This document shows positions 19,360 to 29,531 of a stretch of 64,000 bases of DNA, one piece after another (position 1 is the stretch's first letter; each line of letters begins with the position of its first letter). The DNA is taken from the NCBI GenBank assembly GCA_026706895.1, contig JAPOXW010000024.1, forward strand, positions 1-64,000, in the 5' to 3' direction. The notes beneath the pieces are model-generated. The model was not told where the DNA came from. It saw only the letters and a program-made list of their open reading frames with translations, and did not search any database. A program made the translations under genes and the position numbers. This DNA comes from Gammaproteobacteria bacterium. Its GTDB lineage: Bacteria > Pseudomonadota > Gammaproteobacteria > Poriferisulfidales > Poriferisulfidaceae.

Positions 19360-20106
19360 ATGGCAACCGAGTGGCTCGAAGGCACGGTCATCGAGAACCA
19401 GCACTGGACCGACCAGCTTTATTCCCTGCACATCAAGGCGCCGGAGGTCCGGTTCACAGCCGGACAATTCGGTCGTCTCGCGCTCGACATCGACGGGGAG
19501 CGGATTGCCCGCCCCTACTCTTTCGTCAACCCGCCGGATGCCGATTATCTCGAGTTTTATTCCATCATCGTGCCGGAAGGCCCGCTGTCCGCGCGGCTGG
19601 AATCCCTGGCAGCTGGCGACCGGATCTGGGTTTCTTCGCAAGGCGTCGGCTTCTTTGTACTGGACGAAGTGCCCCAGAGTGAGTACCTATGGCTGCTGGC
19701 CACCGGAACCGGCCTAGGTCCCTACCTGTCCATCCTTGGCACGCCCGACCCCTGGGCCCGCCATCGCAAGATCGCACTGGTGCATGCGGTTCGCTACACC
19801 CGTGAACTCACCTACCAAGACACCATCCAGCAACACCTGAACCGACACCCGGAGCAGCTTGTTTATGTTCCATTCGTCAGCCGGGAAGACGACCCCAACA
19901 CCCTGCACGGACGCATCCCCGCCGCCATCGAGGACGGGCGGCTGGCGGAACGCGCCGGCATGGATTTCAATCCGGCGCATGCCCAGGTGATGCTGTGCGG
20001 CAATCCAGAGATGGTCCAGGACACCTCGGCCCTGCTGAAGACAATGGGAATGGCCCGGAACCGGCGCAGCGCGCCGGGGCAGATCACGACCGAAAGCTAC
20101 TGGTAA
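19360..20106 (+). CDS. fpr: Ferredoxin--NADP+ reductase
   Basis: FTAGQFGRLALDIDGERIARPYSFVNPP; LLATGTGLGPYLSIL; C-terminal GQITTESYW. Confidence 0.92.
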   Translation: MATEWLEGTVIENQHWTDQLYSLHIKAPEVRFTAGQFGRLALDIDGERIARPYSFVNPPDADYLEFYSIIVPEGPLSARLESLAAGDRIWVSSQGVGFFVLDEVPQSEYLWLLATGTGLGPYLSILGTPDPWARHRKIALVHAVRYTRELTYQDTIQQHLNRHPEQLVYVPFVSREDDPNTLHGRIPAAIEDGRLAERAGMDFNPAHAQVMLCGNPEMVQDTSALLKTMGMARNRRSAPGQITTESYW

Positions 20107-20118
20107 CTTGCCGGACCC

Positions 20119-21003
20119 CTAGCGCCCGACCACCCGGTTGCGAATCGTCCCGATTCCTTCCACCTCGCACTCCACCACGTCACCCGGCTGCAGGTACTCC
20201 GGCGGCGTGCGCGCAAAACCGACGCCGCTCGGCGTTCCGGTCGCGAGGATGTCTCCCGGCTCCAGCCACATGCCGCGCGACAAGGCCGCGATCTGCTGAG
20301 CGACGCTGAAGATCTGGTAACTGGTATTGGAATGCTGTTTCTCCACGCCGTTGACTCGGCACCACAATTCCAGATCGTGCGGATCCTCGATCTCGTCGGC
20401 CGTCACGATGCACGGGCCCATCGGGCAGAAGCCGGTGAGACTCTTGCCGATGAAGAACTGCTTGTGACGGCGCTGCAATTCGCGCGCCGACACGTCGTTG
20501 ATCACGGTGTACCCGAACACGTGGTCGTAGGCTTCCGCTTCCGGGATGCCGCGACCAGCGCGACCGATGATCACGCCCAGTTCGACTTCCCAATCCAGCT
20601 TGTCCGACACCTGGGAGTCGTAGGGAATCTCCCCGAACGGCGCATTGACGCTGTTCACCGCCTTGGTGAACACGATCGGGTATTTCGGCAGGCTCTGGTC
20701 GCGACCCAGCGAGGCGGCTGCCTCTTCGATGTGGTCCGCGTAGTTCAATCCCATGCACATGATGTTCTGCCGCGGGCGCGGGATTGGAGCCAGCAGTTCG
20801 GTCTGATCGGCCGGGACGAACGCGTCGGCCAGCCCGGATTCAAATGCCGCCCGCACGGATTGCAGCGCCGCGTCACCGCCCTCGATCAAGTCCAGCATGG
20901 ACGACGGCAGCGAGGCATCGTGCAGAGCCGGCAGAAAGACCAAGTCTTCCTGCTGCACGCCGAGCCAGGTTCGGCCTTCGTATTCGACGGTAACCAGCCT
21001 CAT
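20119..21003 (-). CDS. Fumarylacetoacetate hydrolase family protein
   Basis: IMCMGLNYADHIEEA; DWEVELGVIIGRAGRGI; FGYTVINDVSARELQ; ILATGTPSGVGFARTP. Confidence 0.92.
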   Translation of the reverse strand: MRLVTVEYEGRTWLGVQQEDLVFLPALHDASLPSSMLDLIEGGDAALQSVRAAFESGLADAFVPADQTELLAPIPRPRQNIMCMGLNYADHIEEAAASLGRDQSLPKYPIVFTKAVNSVNAPFGEIPYDSQVSDKLDWEVELGVIIGRAGRGIPEAEAYDHVFGYTVINDVSARELQRRHKQFFIGKSLTGFCPMGPCIVTADEIEDPHDLELWCRVNGVEKQHSNTSYQIFSVAQQIAALSRGMWLEPGDILATGTPSGVGFARTPPEYLQPGDVVECEVEGIGTIRNRVVGR

Positions 21004-21005
21004 GT

Positions 21006-21833
21006 CTATTTCCCTTTCGCCTTCTTGATCGCTTGGTAGGCCTTGGTGAACTGCTTGGTCCGTTCCGTGGCGAATTCCATGAATTCCTTTGGCAGCCCCT
21101 TGGATGCCAGCTTGTCCGGGTGGAAGTCTTTCATTTTACGGGCATATGCACGCTGCACCTCTTCCATCGGCATGGACGCCTCGACTTCCAGCACGTCATA
21201 GGCCCAGTCCAGGTTCACCTCAGCCTCTGGCACGGAACCGGCGCGCCGGGCGTGCCCGAGATACTGGTCGATAATTGCCCGCACCCGGCTCTCCGGGTAT
21301 CCCAGCGCCGTGCAGCAGGTGTAGATGATCTGCTCTTCCGATGGAGAAAGTTCCCCGTCTGCACACGCCATCGCGACCTGGATTCCGATGAAGGTTGCGA
21401 TCAGCGAAGGTTCGCTCCGGCAGGCCCCTATCAGTTCCTGCAGGCTGCCGCCCAGGTCGAAGCCCGGCCGGGTGCCAAGGTTGAAGTAATGCATGGCATG
21501 CCCGCGCTGCTCCGGGTTCAGGCCGAACTCTTCGATGAGCTCTTCGGCACACCGGATCTCCTGTTCCGTCACCCGGCCGTCCGCCTGGGCGATATGCCCG
21601 CTGACCAGAAACACGATGCGCGAGAAGACTTGCCGCCTCTGGATCAGTTGGTCGTCGTTGTCCCACACGCCGCCCTCGCCCGCGCTTCCAAACGTGCCCC
21701 ACGTGGTCCTGCCCAATGTGAACACCGCGACCGCCGCGCCCAGGATGATGCCCCAGCCGCCGAACAGCCAGGCGCCGATCATCATGCAGAATGCTCCCCA
21801 GAACAGAGCGAACAGGCAACCGAAGAACTGCAT
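21006..21833 (-). CDS. TerB-like/DnaJ-domain membrane co-chaperone (DjlA-like)
   Basis: N-terminal TM segment MQFFGCLFALFWGAFCMMIGAW; C-terminal J domain AYARKMKDFHPDKLASKGLP. Confidence 0.8.
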   Translation of the reverse strand: MQFFGCLFALFWGAFCMMIGAWLFGGWGIILGAAVAVFTLGRTTWGTFGSAGEGGVWDNDDQLIQRRQVFSRIVFLVSGHIAQADGRVTEQEIRCAEELIEEFGLNPEQRGHAMHYFNLGTRPGFDLGGSLQELIGACRSEPSLIATFIGIQVAMACADGELSPSEEQIIYTCCTALGYPESRVRAIIDQYLGHARRAGSVPEAEVNLDWAYDVLEVEASMPMEEVQRAYARKMKDFHPDKLASKGLPKEFMEFATERTKQFTKAYQAIKKAKGK

Positions 21834-21841
21834 GGTCGCCC

Positions 21842-22234
21842 TTAGTCCAAGTGCCGTACGTAGCGCGGGTTGCCGTCCAGGGACAGGCACATCCGCGAGC
21901 CTTGCAGGCGCAGCGGCTCGTCCCGGCCTTCAAGCCACAGGGACAGCACGATCTCTCCTGAGACATCCGACGGGATGCGGATCATGTCGCGCTGGGTATA
22001 CAGGCCGTCTTCCAGATCCAAATGTGCGATCCGAAATGGCGCGGCCGAGAGTTCAGTCGAAAGTTTTGGATCCCACATCTCGATAGACCCCGCTTGCGTC
22101 CATAGGGTGCGCTGCTCGGCATTGTCCATGATCTTCTCGATGTTCGCCTCAAGGAAATGCAGCGCCAGCCGCTGCGCGTCCTGATCGACCCGGTCGATCT
22201 GCAGGTTTCGCGGATCCAGGATGCGATAACTCAC
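21842..22234 (-). CDS. Conserved hypothetical protein
   Basis: GTG start VSYRILDPRNLQIDRVDQDAQRLALHFLEANIEK; 130 aa; the longer upstream frame is antisense/other-frame shadow of gshA. Confidence 0.6.
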   Translation of the reverse strand: MSYRILDPRNLQIDRVDQDAQRLALHFLEANIEKIMDNAEQRTLWTQAGSIEMWDPKLSTELSAAPFRIAHLDLEDGLYTQRDMIRIPSDVSGEIVLSLWLEGRDEPLRLQGSRMCLSLDGNPRYVRHLD

Positions 22235-23805
22235 GCCTGGGCCTCGTAAGCGGCCAAGTAGTCCTCGAAGGACAGGGGGGATTCCCGCTCCGCTTCCTCG
22301 ATGACCTGCTGCTGCCGCCGGGACTGTTCGGCAACCTGGTCGAAGCGGGCGCGAAGTTCCGGGTCGGGCGGCCGATTCCCGAAGAATTCCCGGTGTTCCT
22401 GCGAGCGTTTCAGCACCCATTCCACGTAGGCTTCCCCGGATTCGCCCATTTGCGACACCATGCGCCCCGAAGGCGTCTGTGCCGGATCCCGCAGCTTGGC
22501 TTCCTGTACCTCCCAAGCCTGTCGGAAGGTCGTCTGTCCGTGAGCCTCGTCCAAAAGTTCGCAGACCGGCCGGATGCCCGCCAGCAAATCACCCGCCCAG
22601 TCCCGCAAGGAGACCGCCTCCCCGCGCCGCAGGATCACTCCCAGATCCCGCCCAAGGTGCGCGACCTGCTGCATGTTGTAGTCGGCGTCGGCCTGTTCGG
22701 ACATGGACATCTTGGGGCTGTCGTCCAGCAAACAATACACCACCAAGGCGGTGAGGAAATGCATTGCATCCGGCCCGATGCCGCAGGGCTCGAACGGATC
22801 GATGTCCAGCGACCGGAGTTCCAGGTATTCCACGCCCCTCTGCCGCAGGCCCCGGCTCGGCTTCTCATTGCCCTGCGGGACGCATTTGGGACGGACCGGG
22901 CTGTAGTATTCGTTTTCGATCTGCAACTGGTTGGCGTTCAGCTGCAGGTACTCTCCATTACGCCGGACACCGATCTCTTGGTACTGGGGGCACGGCGTGA
23001 CCGTTGCCTCCCGCAGGCATTCGATGTAGCCGGCCCGGCTGTTGTAGTCGGCATGCACGCCGGTGCTGGCCTCCTGGCTGTTCTGGTAACCGATGCTGGT
23101 TTGGCGCAGTGAGGTCGCGTCAGGGCCGTAGTAGGTACCGGGAGTAAACAGGTCGAGACTTTCATGCTTCTGCAGGACGAAGGATCGGCAGATCGCGGGC
23201 GACGCGCCAAACAAATACGCGATGAGCCAGCCGAACCGCAATAGGTTGCGCAAGGCGTCGAAGTAGCGCTCGGAAATCCTGTCCGGGTCAGGCTGTCCGT
23301 CGAATTCCTGACACCAGAATTCCGCCGGCATCGAACAGTTGAAGTGCACGCCCGAAATCACCTGCATCGAACGGGTATACCGATAGCCCAATCCGCGCCG
23401 GTAGATGGTCTTCATGCGGCCCGGGTTGGATTCCCCGTAGTACGCCAGCGGGATGTCCGGGTCCCCGGCAATCACGCAGGGCATGCTCCCGCACCACAGT
23501 CGCTCTTCCCCCAAGTGTTCGTAAACGTAGCGATGCAGATCCTCCAGGAACGCACAGGACGCCTCCAGGGTGTCCGGTGGCGTGACCAATTCGATCATCA
23601 CCTCCGAGTAGTCCGTGGTGATGTGCGGGTGAGTCAGCGGCGACCCCAGGGCTGCAGGGTGAGATGCGTGGCTCAGGCCCGCCTCCGCGTCCACGCGCAG
23701 AGCTTCCCGTTCGAGCCCGATCTGGATGTCGCGGAAAATGTGGCGGTCGGACGACCGACGCCATGCTTCTAGGCGTTGCTGAAAAAGGGAAGCGTTCAAA
23801 GGCAT
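22231..23805 (-). CDS. gshA: Glutamate--cysteine ligase
   Basis: GLEREALRVDAEAGLSHASHPAALGSPLTHPHITTDYSEVMIELVTPP; VISGVHFNCSMPAEFW. Confidence 0.95.
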   Translation of the reverse strand: MPLNASLFQQRLEAWRRSSDRHIFRDIQIGLEREALRVDAEAGLSHASHPAALGSPLTHPHITTDYSEVMIELVTPPDTLEASCAFLEDLHRYVYEHLGEERLWCGSMPCVIAGDPDIPLAYYGESNPGRMKTIYRRGLGYRYTRSMQVISGVHFNCSMPAEFWCQEFDGQPDPDRISERYFDALRNLLRFGWLIAYLFGASPAICRSFVLQKHESLDLFTPGTYYGPDATSLRQTSIGYQNSQEASTGVHADYNSRAGYIECLREATVTPCPQYQEIGVRRNGEYLQLNANQLQIENEYYSPVRPKCVPQGNEKPSRGLRQRGVEYLELRSLDIDPFEPCGIGPDAMHFLTALVVYCLLDDSPKMSMSEQADADYNMQQVAHLGRDLGVILRRGEAVSLRDWAGDLLAGIRPVCELLDEAHGQTTFRQAWEVQEAKLRDPAQTPSGRMVSQMGESGEAYVEWVLKRSQEHREFFGNRPPDPELRARFDQVAEQSRRQQQVIEEAERESPLSFEDYLAAYEAQA

Positions 23806-23889
23806 GACAGCCCTAGGGTTTTCGCGGGACCCATATGGAAAGGACGCGTGACCACGTCCTTTCGGGAAGGCGGCTGAATCTCAGCCGGG

Positions 23890-23970
23890 TTACTTGATAC
23901 GCATGGCGATCTGCATGATCACCACGGCAAGAACGGTGGCGCCGATCGCCATCCAAGCCCATCCACTCAT
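23890..23970 (-). CDS. Candidate 26-aa single-pass small membrane protein
   Basis: MSGWAWMAIGATVLAVVIMQIAMRIK preceded by a strong SD (GAGAGGAGAACGCTATG). Confidence 0.45.
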   Translation of the reverse strand: MSGWAWMAIGATVLAVVIMQIAMRIK

Positions 23971-24072
23971 AGCGTTCTCCTCTCTATTGGTGCGTAGGTT
24001 GGAACAGGCAACATTGTACCGCAAGAGATGCCCGTGACTCCCCGGTCGTTTCGCATCCGGTATAGTGGCGAA

Positions 24073-24471
24073 ATGGGAAAACTGCAACGCAGCGAAGCCG
24101 AATGGCAGGCGGAATTAAGCGCCGAGCAGTTCGCCGTATGCCGCCGCAAGGGCACCGAGCGTCCCTTCCAGGGAGACTACTGGAACTGCAAGGAAGACGG
24201 CGTGTATCTCTGCGTCTGCTGCGGGCAGCCCCTGTTCGACTCGCAGGACAAGTTCGACTCCGGAACAGGCTGGCCAAGCTTCATTCGGCCTATCGATGCG
24301 CAATGCCTGGATGAGCAGGCTGACTCGAGCTACGGCATGGTCCGCACCGAAGTCCTGTGCGCGCATTGCGATGCGCATTTGGGCCACGTCTTCCCGGACG
24401 GCCCGGCCCCCGGCGGCCTGCGCTACTGCATCAACTCCGTCTCGCTGCAGTTAAAGCCCAGGACCGGCTAG
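24073..24471 (+). CDS. msrB: Peptide-methionine (R)-S-oxide reductase
   Basis: [44 protein letters not shown]...[13 protein letters not shown]...[10 protein letters not shown]. Confidence 0.95.
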   Translation: MGKLQRSEAEWQAELSAEQFAVCRRKGTERPFQGDYWNCKEDGVYLCVCCGQPLFDSQDKFDSGTGWPSFIRPIDAQCLDEQADSSYGMVRTEVLCAHCDAHLGHVFPDGPAPGGLRYCINSVSLQLKPRTG

Positions 24472-25011
24472 CAAGGCCCGAAGACCACCCCAGTCGAAAT
24501 ACGGCCCCGGGTCGGTCTTGCGCCCCGGCGACACGTCACTGTGCCCGACCACCCTGTCCGGGGTCAGCCCGGGATACGCCTCGCATAAAGCCCGGATCAC
24601 TTCGGCCAGTCTTTCGACCTGCACCGTTTCGTACGGCTGCTCGTCCGTGCCTTCCAGTTCGATGCCGATCGAAAAGTCGTTGCACCGCTCCCGCCCCTCG
24701 AAGCAGGATTCTCCCGCATGCCAGGCACGTTCGTGGAACGGCACAAACTGCACCAGTTCCCCGTCGCGGCGAATCAGCAAGTGAGAAGACACGCGCAAAT
24801 CTTTGATTTCCATAAAGAATGGATGGGCGTCCGGATCCAACGTGTTCATAAACAGGCGCTCGATATCGTCCGATCCGAACTCCCCTGGCGGGAGGCTGAT
24901 GCCGTGAATTACCACCAGATCGATACCGCAGTCTTCCGGCCGACTGTCGCAATTCGGCGATTCCACCTGCCGCGCCTCGTGCAGGCACCCGCTCGCAGTA
25001 TCGATGCGCAT
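24451..25011 (-). CDS. ampD: 1,6-anhydro-N-acetylmuramyl-L-alanine amidase AmpD
   Basis: [59 protein letters not shown]. Confidence 0.93.
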   Translation of the reverse strand: MRIDTASGCLHEARQVESPNCDSRPEDCGIDLVVIHGISLPPGEFGSDDIERLFMNTLDPDAHPFFMEIKDLRVSSHLLIRRDGELVQFVPFHERAWHAGESCFEGRERCNDFSIGIELEGTDEQPYETVQVERLAEVIRALCEAYPGLTPDRVVGHSDVSPGRKTDPGPYFDWGGLRALLAGPGL

Positions 25012-25019
25012 GCCGTCCC

Positions 25020-26207
25020 TCAGACCTCGAACGGGCACTTCAGAAGATGCGGGCCGAGCTCGGAGATCGAGCGGCATCCTAGTTGGCCCAGAGTGCGATC
25101 GATTTCCTCGGTCAGGATCGAAAGCGCATAGCCGGCTCCCGCCTCCCCGCCAGCCGCCAAGCCAAACAGCGCGGCGCGCCCGACCATGACCGTGTCCGCG
25201 CCCAGCGCCAGCGCCTTCACGACGTCCGTGCCGCGCCGGAAGCCGCTGTCCACGAGGATCGCCACCTTCCCACTTACTTGCGCCGCAATGCCGGGGAGCG
25301 CTTCGATGGACGAGATGCTGCTGTCCAGTTGCCGCCCCCCGTGATTGCTGACGACGAGGCCGTCGCAGCCGGTCTCGACGGCCCGGACCGCGTCCGCAGG
25401 GGACAGGATGCCCTTGACGATGAGCTTCCGCGGCCATTTCCTGCGCAGCCACTCCACGTCCTTCCAGGTGATATCGGGCGCGAACAGCTTGGTCACGATC
25501 GCCACCCCTGCATCCGCGCTTTTCGCCTCCGGCGGCATGAAATCCGCGATATTCTCGAAGCGAGGGATGCCGTGCGGAACCAGGACGTCCCACACCCACC
25601 GGGGGTGCCGCGCCACGTTCAGCATGTTGCGCAGGGTCAGTTTTGCCGGAGCGCGGTAGCTGCGGCGATCCCATTCCCGGTTTCCGAAGACGTTGGAATC
25701 CACGGTGAACACCAGCGCCTCGTACCCGGCTTCCTCCGCACGGTTCAGAATGTTCTGCGTGATTTCGCGCTGGGTCATAGCGTACAACTGCATCCACAAC
25801 CGCCCATGGGCTTCCTGTGCGACCCGCTCCAAGCGGGTCGTCGAGAGCGTCCCCAGGCAGAACGGGATGCCGTGTTTCTCCGCCGCTCGCGCCAAGGCCA
25901 CGTCCGCATCGCGACACAGCATGCCGTTGAGGCCGGTGGGGCAAATGGCAAGGGGAGAGTCGGATTCCCTCCCGAACAGATCGGTTCGCTGGTGTCGATC
26001 GCTGGTGTCGACCAGCACGTTCGGCACGAAATGGATGTCGCGCAAGACTTCCCGGTTTCGCGTGAGGGAAATTTCATCTTCCGCGCCGCCCTCGACATAC
26101 TCCATCGCGAAGTACGGCGTCCGTTGGTACGCAATCTCCCGCAGTTCCTCGATCGAACAGGCTCGCCTGTAATTCTTGCCGGAATAGAACCTTCGTTTGG
26201 GCGGCAT
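25020..26207 (-). CDS. FMN-dependent alpha-hydroxy-acid oxidase/dehydrogenase
   Basis: LIVKGILSPADAVRAVETGCDGLVVSNHGGRQLDSSISSIEALP and VDSGFRRGTDVVKALALGADTVMVGRA. Confidence 0.9.
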   Translation of the reverse strand: MPPKRRFYSGKNYRRACSIEELREIAYQRTPYFAMEYVEGGAEDEISLTRNREVLRDIHFVPNVLVDTSDRHQRTDLFGRESDSPLAICPTGLNGMLCRDADVALARAAEKHGIPFCLGTLSTTRLERVAQEAHGRLWMQLYAMTQREITQNILNRAEEAGYEALVFTVDSNVFGNREWDRRSYRAPAKLTLRNMLNVARHPRWVWDVLVPHGIPRFENIADFMPPEAKSADAGVAIVTKLFAPDITWKDVEWLRRKWPRKLIVKGILSPADAVRAVETGCDGLVVSNHGGRQLDSSISSIEALPGIAAQVSGKVAILVDSGFRRGTDVVKALALGADTVMVGRAALFGLAAGGEAGAGYALSILTEEIDRTLGQLGCRSISELGPHLLKCPFEV

Positions 26208-26321
26208 TATCGTGACAGGCCAAGCAAATCATTCCTAAGCGTCAGACAATCATACTCCGACATTCATCTCACGCCCCCCTACTGCTAAAATGCAGTCGCC
26301 CGGCGATATAAAAACAAATCC

Positions 26322-27500
26322 GTGACTACCGACGTCGTCTTCACGATCTTCTTGATTTTCACGGGCGCGGCTTTTCTGGCCACCCTCACCCTGTTCGCGC
26401 GACAGACCATGCTGATCGCATACATCGTGCTCGGCCTGATCGTCGGGCCGTTCGGCGCAGGGCTGGTAGCAGACACGCAAATGGTCGAGAACGTGGCGCA
26501 CATCGGCATCATGTTCCTGCTGTTCCTGCTGGGCCTCAACCTGGAGCCGCAGAAGCTGCTGCACCTGTTCCGCAAGACCGCCGTCATCACCGGCGTCACC
26601 TCCGGGTTCTTCGCGGCGGGCGGCGGCGCGATCTGCTACGCGCTTGGCTTCTCCCTGATCGATTGCGTCTTCATCGGCGCCGGCATGATGTTCTCCAGCA
26701 CCATCATTGGCCTGAAACTCCTGCCGACCACCGTCCTGCACCACCAGATTACGGGCGAACTGATGATCAGCATCCTGCTCCTGCAGGACCTGCTCGCCAT
26801 TATCATCCTGATCCTGATCGAACTGATGGCCACCGGCGGCGGGCAAGCCGGCGCCGGCGCCTGGGAAATCCTCTCCGTGCTCCTGAGCCTGCCCCTGCTT
26901 GCCGCATTCGCACTGCTGTTCCAGCGCTACGTGCTCACCCCGCTCTTCGCCCGCTTCGACCAGATCCAGGAATACATCTTCCTGCTGGTCATCGGCTGGT
27001 GCCTGGGCGTGGCGGAACTCGCCGCCGTGCTCGGCCTGTCGGCGGAAACCGGGGCCTTCATCGCCGGTGTCGCGGTGGCCTCGAGCCCGATCGCGAAATT
27101 CGTGGCGGAAGTGCTCAAGCCCCTGCGCGACTTCTTCCTGGTGATCTTCTTCTTCGCCGTTGGCGCAGGATACAACTGGCACATCCTGATGGACGTGCTG
27201 CTCCCGGCAGTGCTGCTGACCGCCTTCGTGATGACCAGCAAGCCCTGGCTGTTCCGCACCCTGTTGCGCCGGGCCGGGGAAAAGGAGAAGCGTGCCCATG
27301 CGGTCGGCGTGCGCCTGGCGAACGCCAGCGAGTTCTCGCTGCTGATCGCAGTGCTGGCATTGGCCGGCGGCGTCATCAGCGAGAACGCCTCCTACGTCAT
27401 CCAGACCACCGTCCTGTTCACGTTCATCATCTCGTCCTACTGGATCGTCATGTTCTACCCGTCGCCGATGGCCGTGTCGGACGAACTGCGCCAGTTGTAG
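26322..27500 (+). CDS. CPA2-family cation:proton antiporter (Kef-type membrane domain)
   Basis: Multi-pass protein; IGIMFLLFLLGLNLEPQKLLHLF; SAETGAFIAGVAVASSP. Confidence 0.85.
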   Translation: MTTDVVFTIFLIFTGAAFLATLTLFARQTMLIAYIVLGLIVGPFGAGLVADTQMVENVAHIGIMFLLFLLGLNLEPQKLLHLFRKTAVITGVTSGFFAAGGGAICYALGFSLIDCVFIGAGMMFSSTIIGLKLLPTTVLHHQITGELMISILLLQDLLAIIILILIELMATGGGQAGAGAWEILSVLLSLPLLAAFALLFQRYVLTPLFARFDQIQEYIFLLVIGWCLGVAELAAVLGLSAETGAFIAGVAVASSPIAKFVAEVLKPLRDFFLVIFFFAVGAGYNWHILMDVLLPAVLLTAFVMTSKPWLFRTLLRRAGEKEKRAHAVGVRLANASEFSLLIAVLALAGGVISENASYVIQTTVLFTFIISSYWIVMFYPSPMAVSDELRQL

Positions 27501-27516
27501 CGGCTCCGGCCCCGTC

Positions 27517-28779
27517 GTGAGCACGCGCCGCAACGCCTTCTACGCCCAATCCGGCGGACCGACCTCGGTCATCAACGCCTCGGCCTGCGGCGTGATCGAG
27601 ACGGCCCGTGCGAACCGCTCGCGCATCGGCCGGGTCTACGCCGGGCGCAACGGCATCCTCGGCGCACTGACCGAAGACCTGATCGACACCAGCCGCGAAA
27701 CCGCCCGCACCATCGCCGCGCTGCGCCACACCCCCGGCGCCGCGTTCGGCTCCTGCCGCTACAAGCTCAAGGGACTGGAGGAGAACAAGGCCCAGTACGA
27801 ACGCCTGATCGAGGTGTTCGACGCACATGACATCGGCTACTTCTTCTACAACGGCGGCGGCGACTCCCAGGACACCGCATGGAAGGTCTCCCAGTTCGCC
27901 GACCGGCTCGACTACCCCATTCGCTGCATCGGCATCCCGAAGACCGTCGACAACGACCTGCCGGTCACCGACAACTGCCCGGGTTTCGGTTCGGTCGCGA
28001 AGTACGTGGCCACCTCGATCCGCGAAGCGGGACTGGACGTCGCCTGCATGGCGGCCACGTCGACCAAGGTGTTCATCCTGGAGGTGATGGGGCGCCACGC
28101 GGGCTGGATCGCCGCGGCCGGCGGACTGGCCTCGCGATCTCCCTCCGAGCCTCCGCACCTGATCCTGTTCCCGGAGATTCCGTTCGACCCCGAAGTCTTT
28201 CTGGCCCGGGTCGACAATTGCGTCAAGCGTTTCGGGTATTGCACCATCGTCGCCTCCGAGGGCGTGCGCACCAAAGACGGGAAATTCCTGGCCGATGCCG
28301 GCACCCGGGACGTGTTCGGCCATGCGCAACTCGGCGGGAACGCCGTGATCCTCGCGCAGATGGTCAAGGAGAAACTGGGCTACAAGTACCACTGGGCCGT
28401 GGCCGACTACCTGCAGCGCTCGGCACGCCATATCGCCTCGAAGACCGACCTGAGGCAGGCCTATGCGGTCGGTCGCGCCGCAGTCCGGTTCGCCCTGGCC
28501 GGGCAAACCGCGATCATGCCCATCATCGTGCGCACCTCCAACAGGCCGTACCGCTGGAAGATCGGACAGGTCGACCTATCCCGGGTGGCCAACCGCGAGC
28601 GGAAGATGCCGCGCAGCTACATCAGCCGCAACGGCTTCCGCATCACCGGCCGATGCCGAGCCTACCTGGCACCGCTGGTCCGGGGCGAGAGCCCGCCCCC
28701 GTTCAAGGGCGGGCTGCCGGAATATGCAACCTTGAAAAACATCGCGGTACCCAAGAAACTGCCCGCCTTCTCCGTATGA
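27517..28779 (+). CDS. pfp: 6-phosphofructokinase, probably pyrophosphate-dependent
   Basis: AQSGGPTSVINASACGV; YNGGGDSQDTAWKV; GIPKTVDNDLPVTDNCPGFGS; MGRHAGWIAAAGGLA. Confidence 0.85.
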   Translation: MSTRRNAFYAQSGGPTSVINASACGVIETARANRSRIGRVYAGRNGILGALTEDLIDTSRETARTIAALRHTPGAAFGSCRYKLKGLEENKAQYERLIEVFDAHDIGYFFYNGGGDSQDTAWKVSQFADRLDYPIRCIGIPKTVDNDLPVTDNCPGFGSVAKYVATSIREAGLDVACMAATSTKVFILEVMGRHAGWIAAAGGLASRSPSEPPHLILFPEIPFDPEVFLARVDNCVKRFGYCTIVASEGVRTKDGKFLADAGTRDVFGHAQLGGNAVILAQMVKEKLGYKYHWAVADYLQRSARHIASKTDLRQAYAVGRAAVRFALAGQTAIMPIIVRTSNRPYRWKIGQVDLSRVANRERKMPRSYISRNGFRITGRCRAYLAPLVRGESPPPFKGGLPEYATLKNIAVPKKLPAFSV

Positions 28780-29531
28780 CGCCGGAGGAGCCGGAACCGG
28801 AGTCCCCGGGGCACGCCTCCGATGCGCTTTACGCCGCGCCGCGCGATGCGGATCAATTTCGTTTCGATGCGGAAGTTGCCAAGGTCTTCCAGGACATGGT
28901 CGAGCGTTCGATCCCAGGCTACGCCAGCCTCGTCCACGGCACCGCCGTACTGGGCAGGAGATACGCGCAGGCCGGCGCGACTTGCTACGACCTGGGTTGT
29001 TCCCTCGGCACCGTAACGCGTGCGCTGAGTGCGCGACTGGGCGAGACGCATCCGATATTGGCCATCGATTCATCGCCGGACATGATCACGCGTTGCCCCC
29101 GCGTACCCGGCTCGCCCGTGCAGTACCGCTGCGCAGACATCCGGGAAGTCGAACTGGAGTCGGCCGACGTGGTTATCCTCAACCTGACCCTGCAGTTCCT
29201 GCCACCGGAAGACCGACTGCCGCTGCTGCGCCGGATTGCCGAGGCTTTGCGCCCCGGCGGGGCGTTGATCCTGACCGAAAAACTCCGCTTCGACGAACCG
29301 GAAGAAAGCCTCGTCCAGAAGCGGTACGAGAATTTCAAGCGCGCCCAAGGCTACAGCGATCTGGAAATCAGCCAGAAACGCACCGCCCTGGAGCAGGTGC
29401 TGGTGCGCGACTCGCTGCCCACCCACCGCGAACGCCTGGCAACGGCCGGATTCGATCCCGTTACCGTATGGTTCCAATGCCTCCACTTCACCTCCATGCT
29501 GGCCATACGCCGGAACGCGACGCCGGACTGA
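28776..29531 (+). CDS. cmoA: Carboxy-S-adenosyl-L-methionine synthase
   Basis: FDAEVAKVFQDMVERSIPGYASL...CYDLGCSLGTVTRAL; ATG overlaps the pfp stop. Confidence 0.93.
   Translation: MTPEEPEPESPGHASDALYAAPRDADQFRFDAEVAKVFQDMVERSIPGYASLVHGTAVLGRRYAQAGATCYDLGCSLGTVTRALSARLGETHPILAIDSSPDMITRCPRVPGSPVQYRCADIREVELESADVVILNLTLQFLPPEDRLPLLRRIAEALRPGGALILTEKLRFDEPEESLVQKRYENFKRAQGYSDLEISQKRTALEQVLVRDSLPTHRERLATAGFDPVTVWFQCLHFTSMLAIRRNATPD

Noticed and set aside
24451-25944. Single 497-aa minus-strand ORF
   Set aside because: Only the last 187 codons (24451-25011) are AmpD; the upstream part is an out-of-frame shadow of the alpha-hydroxy-acid oxidase gene.
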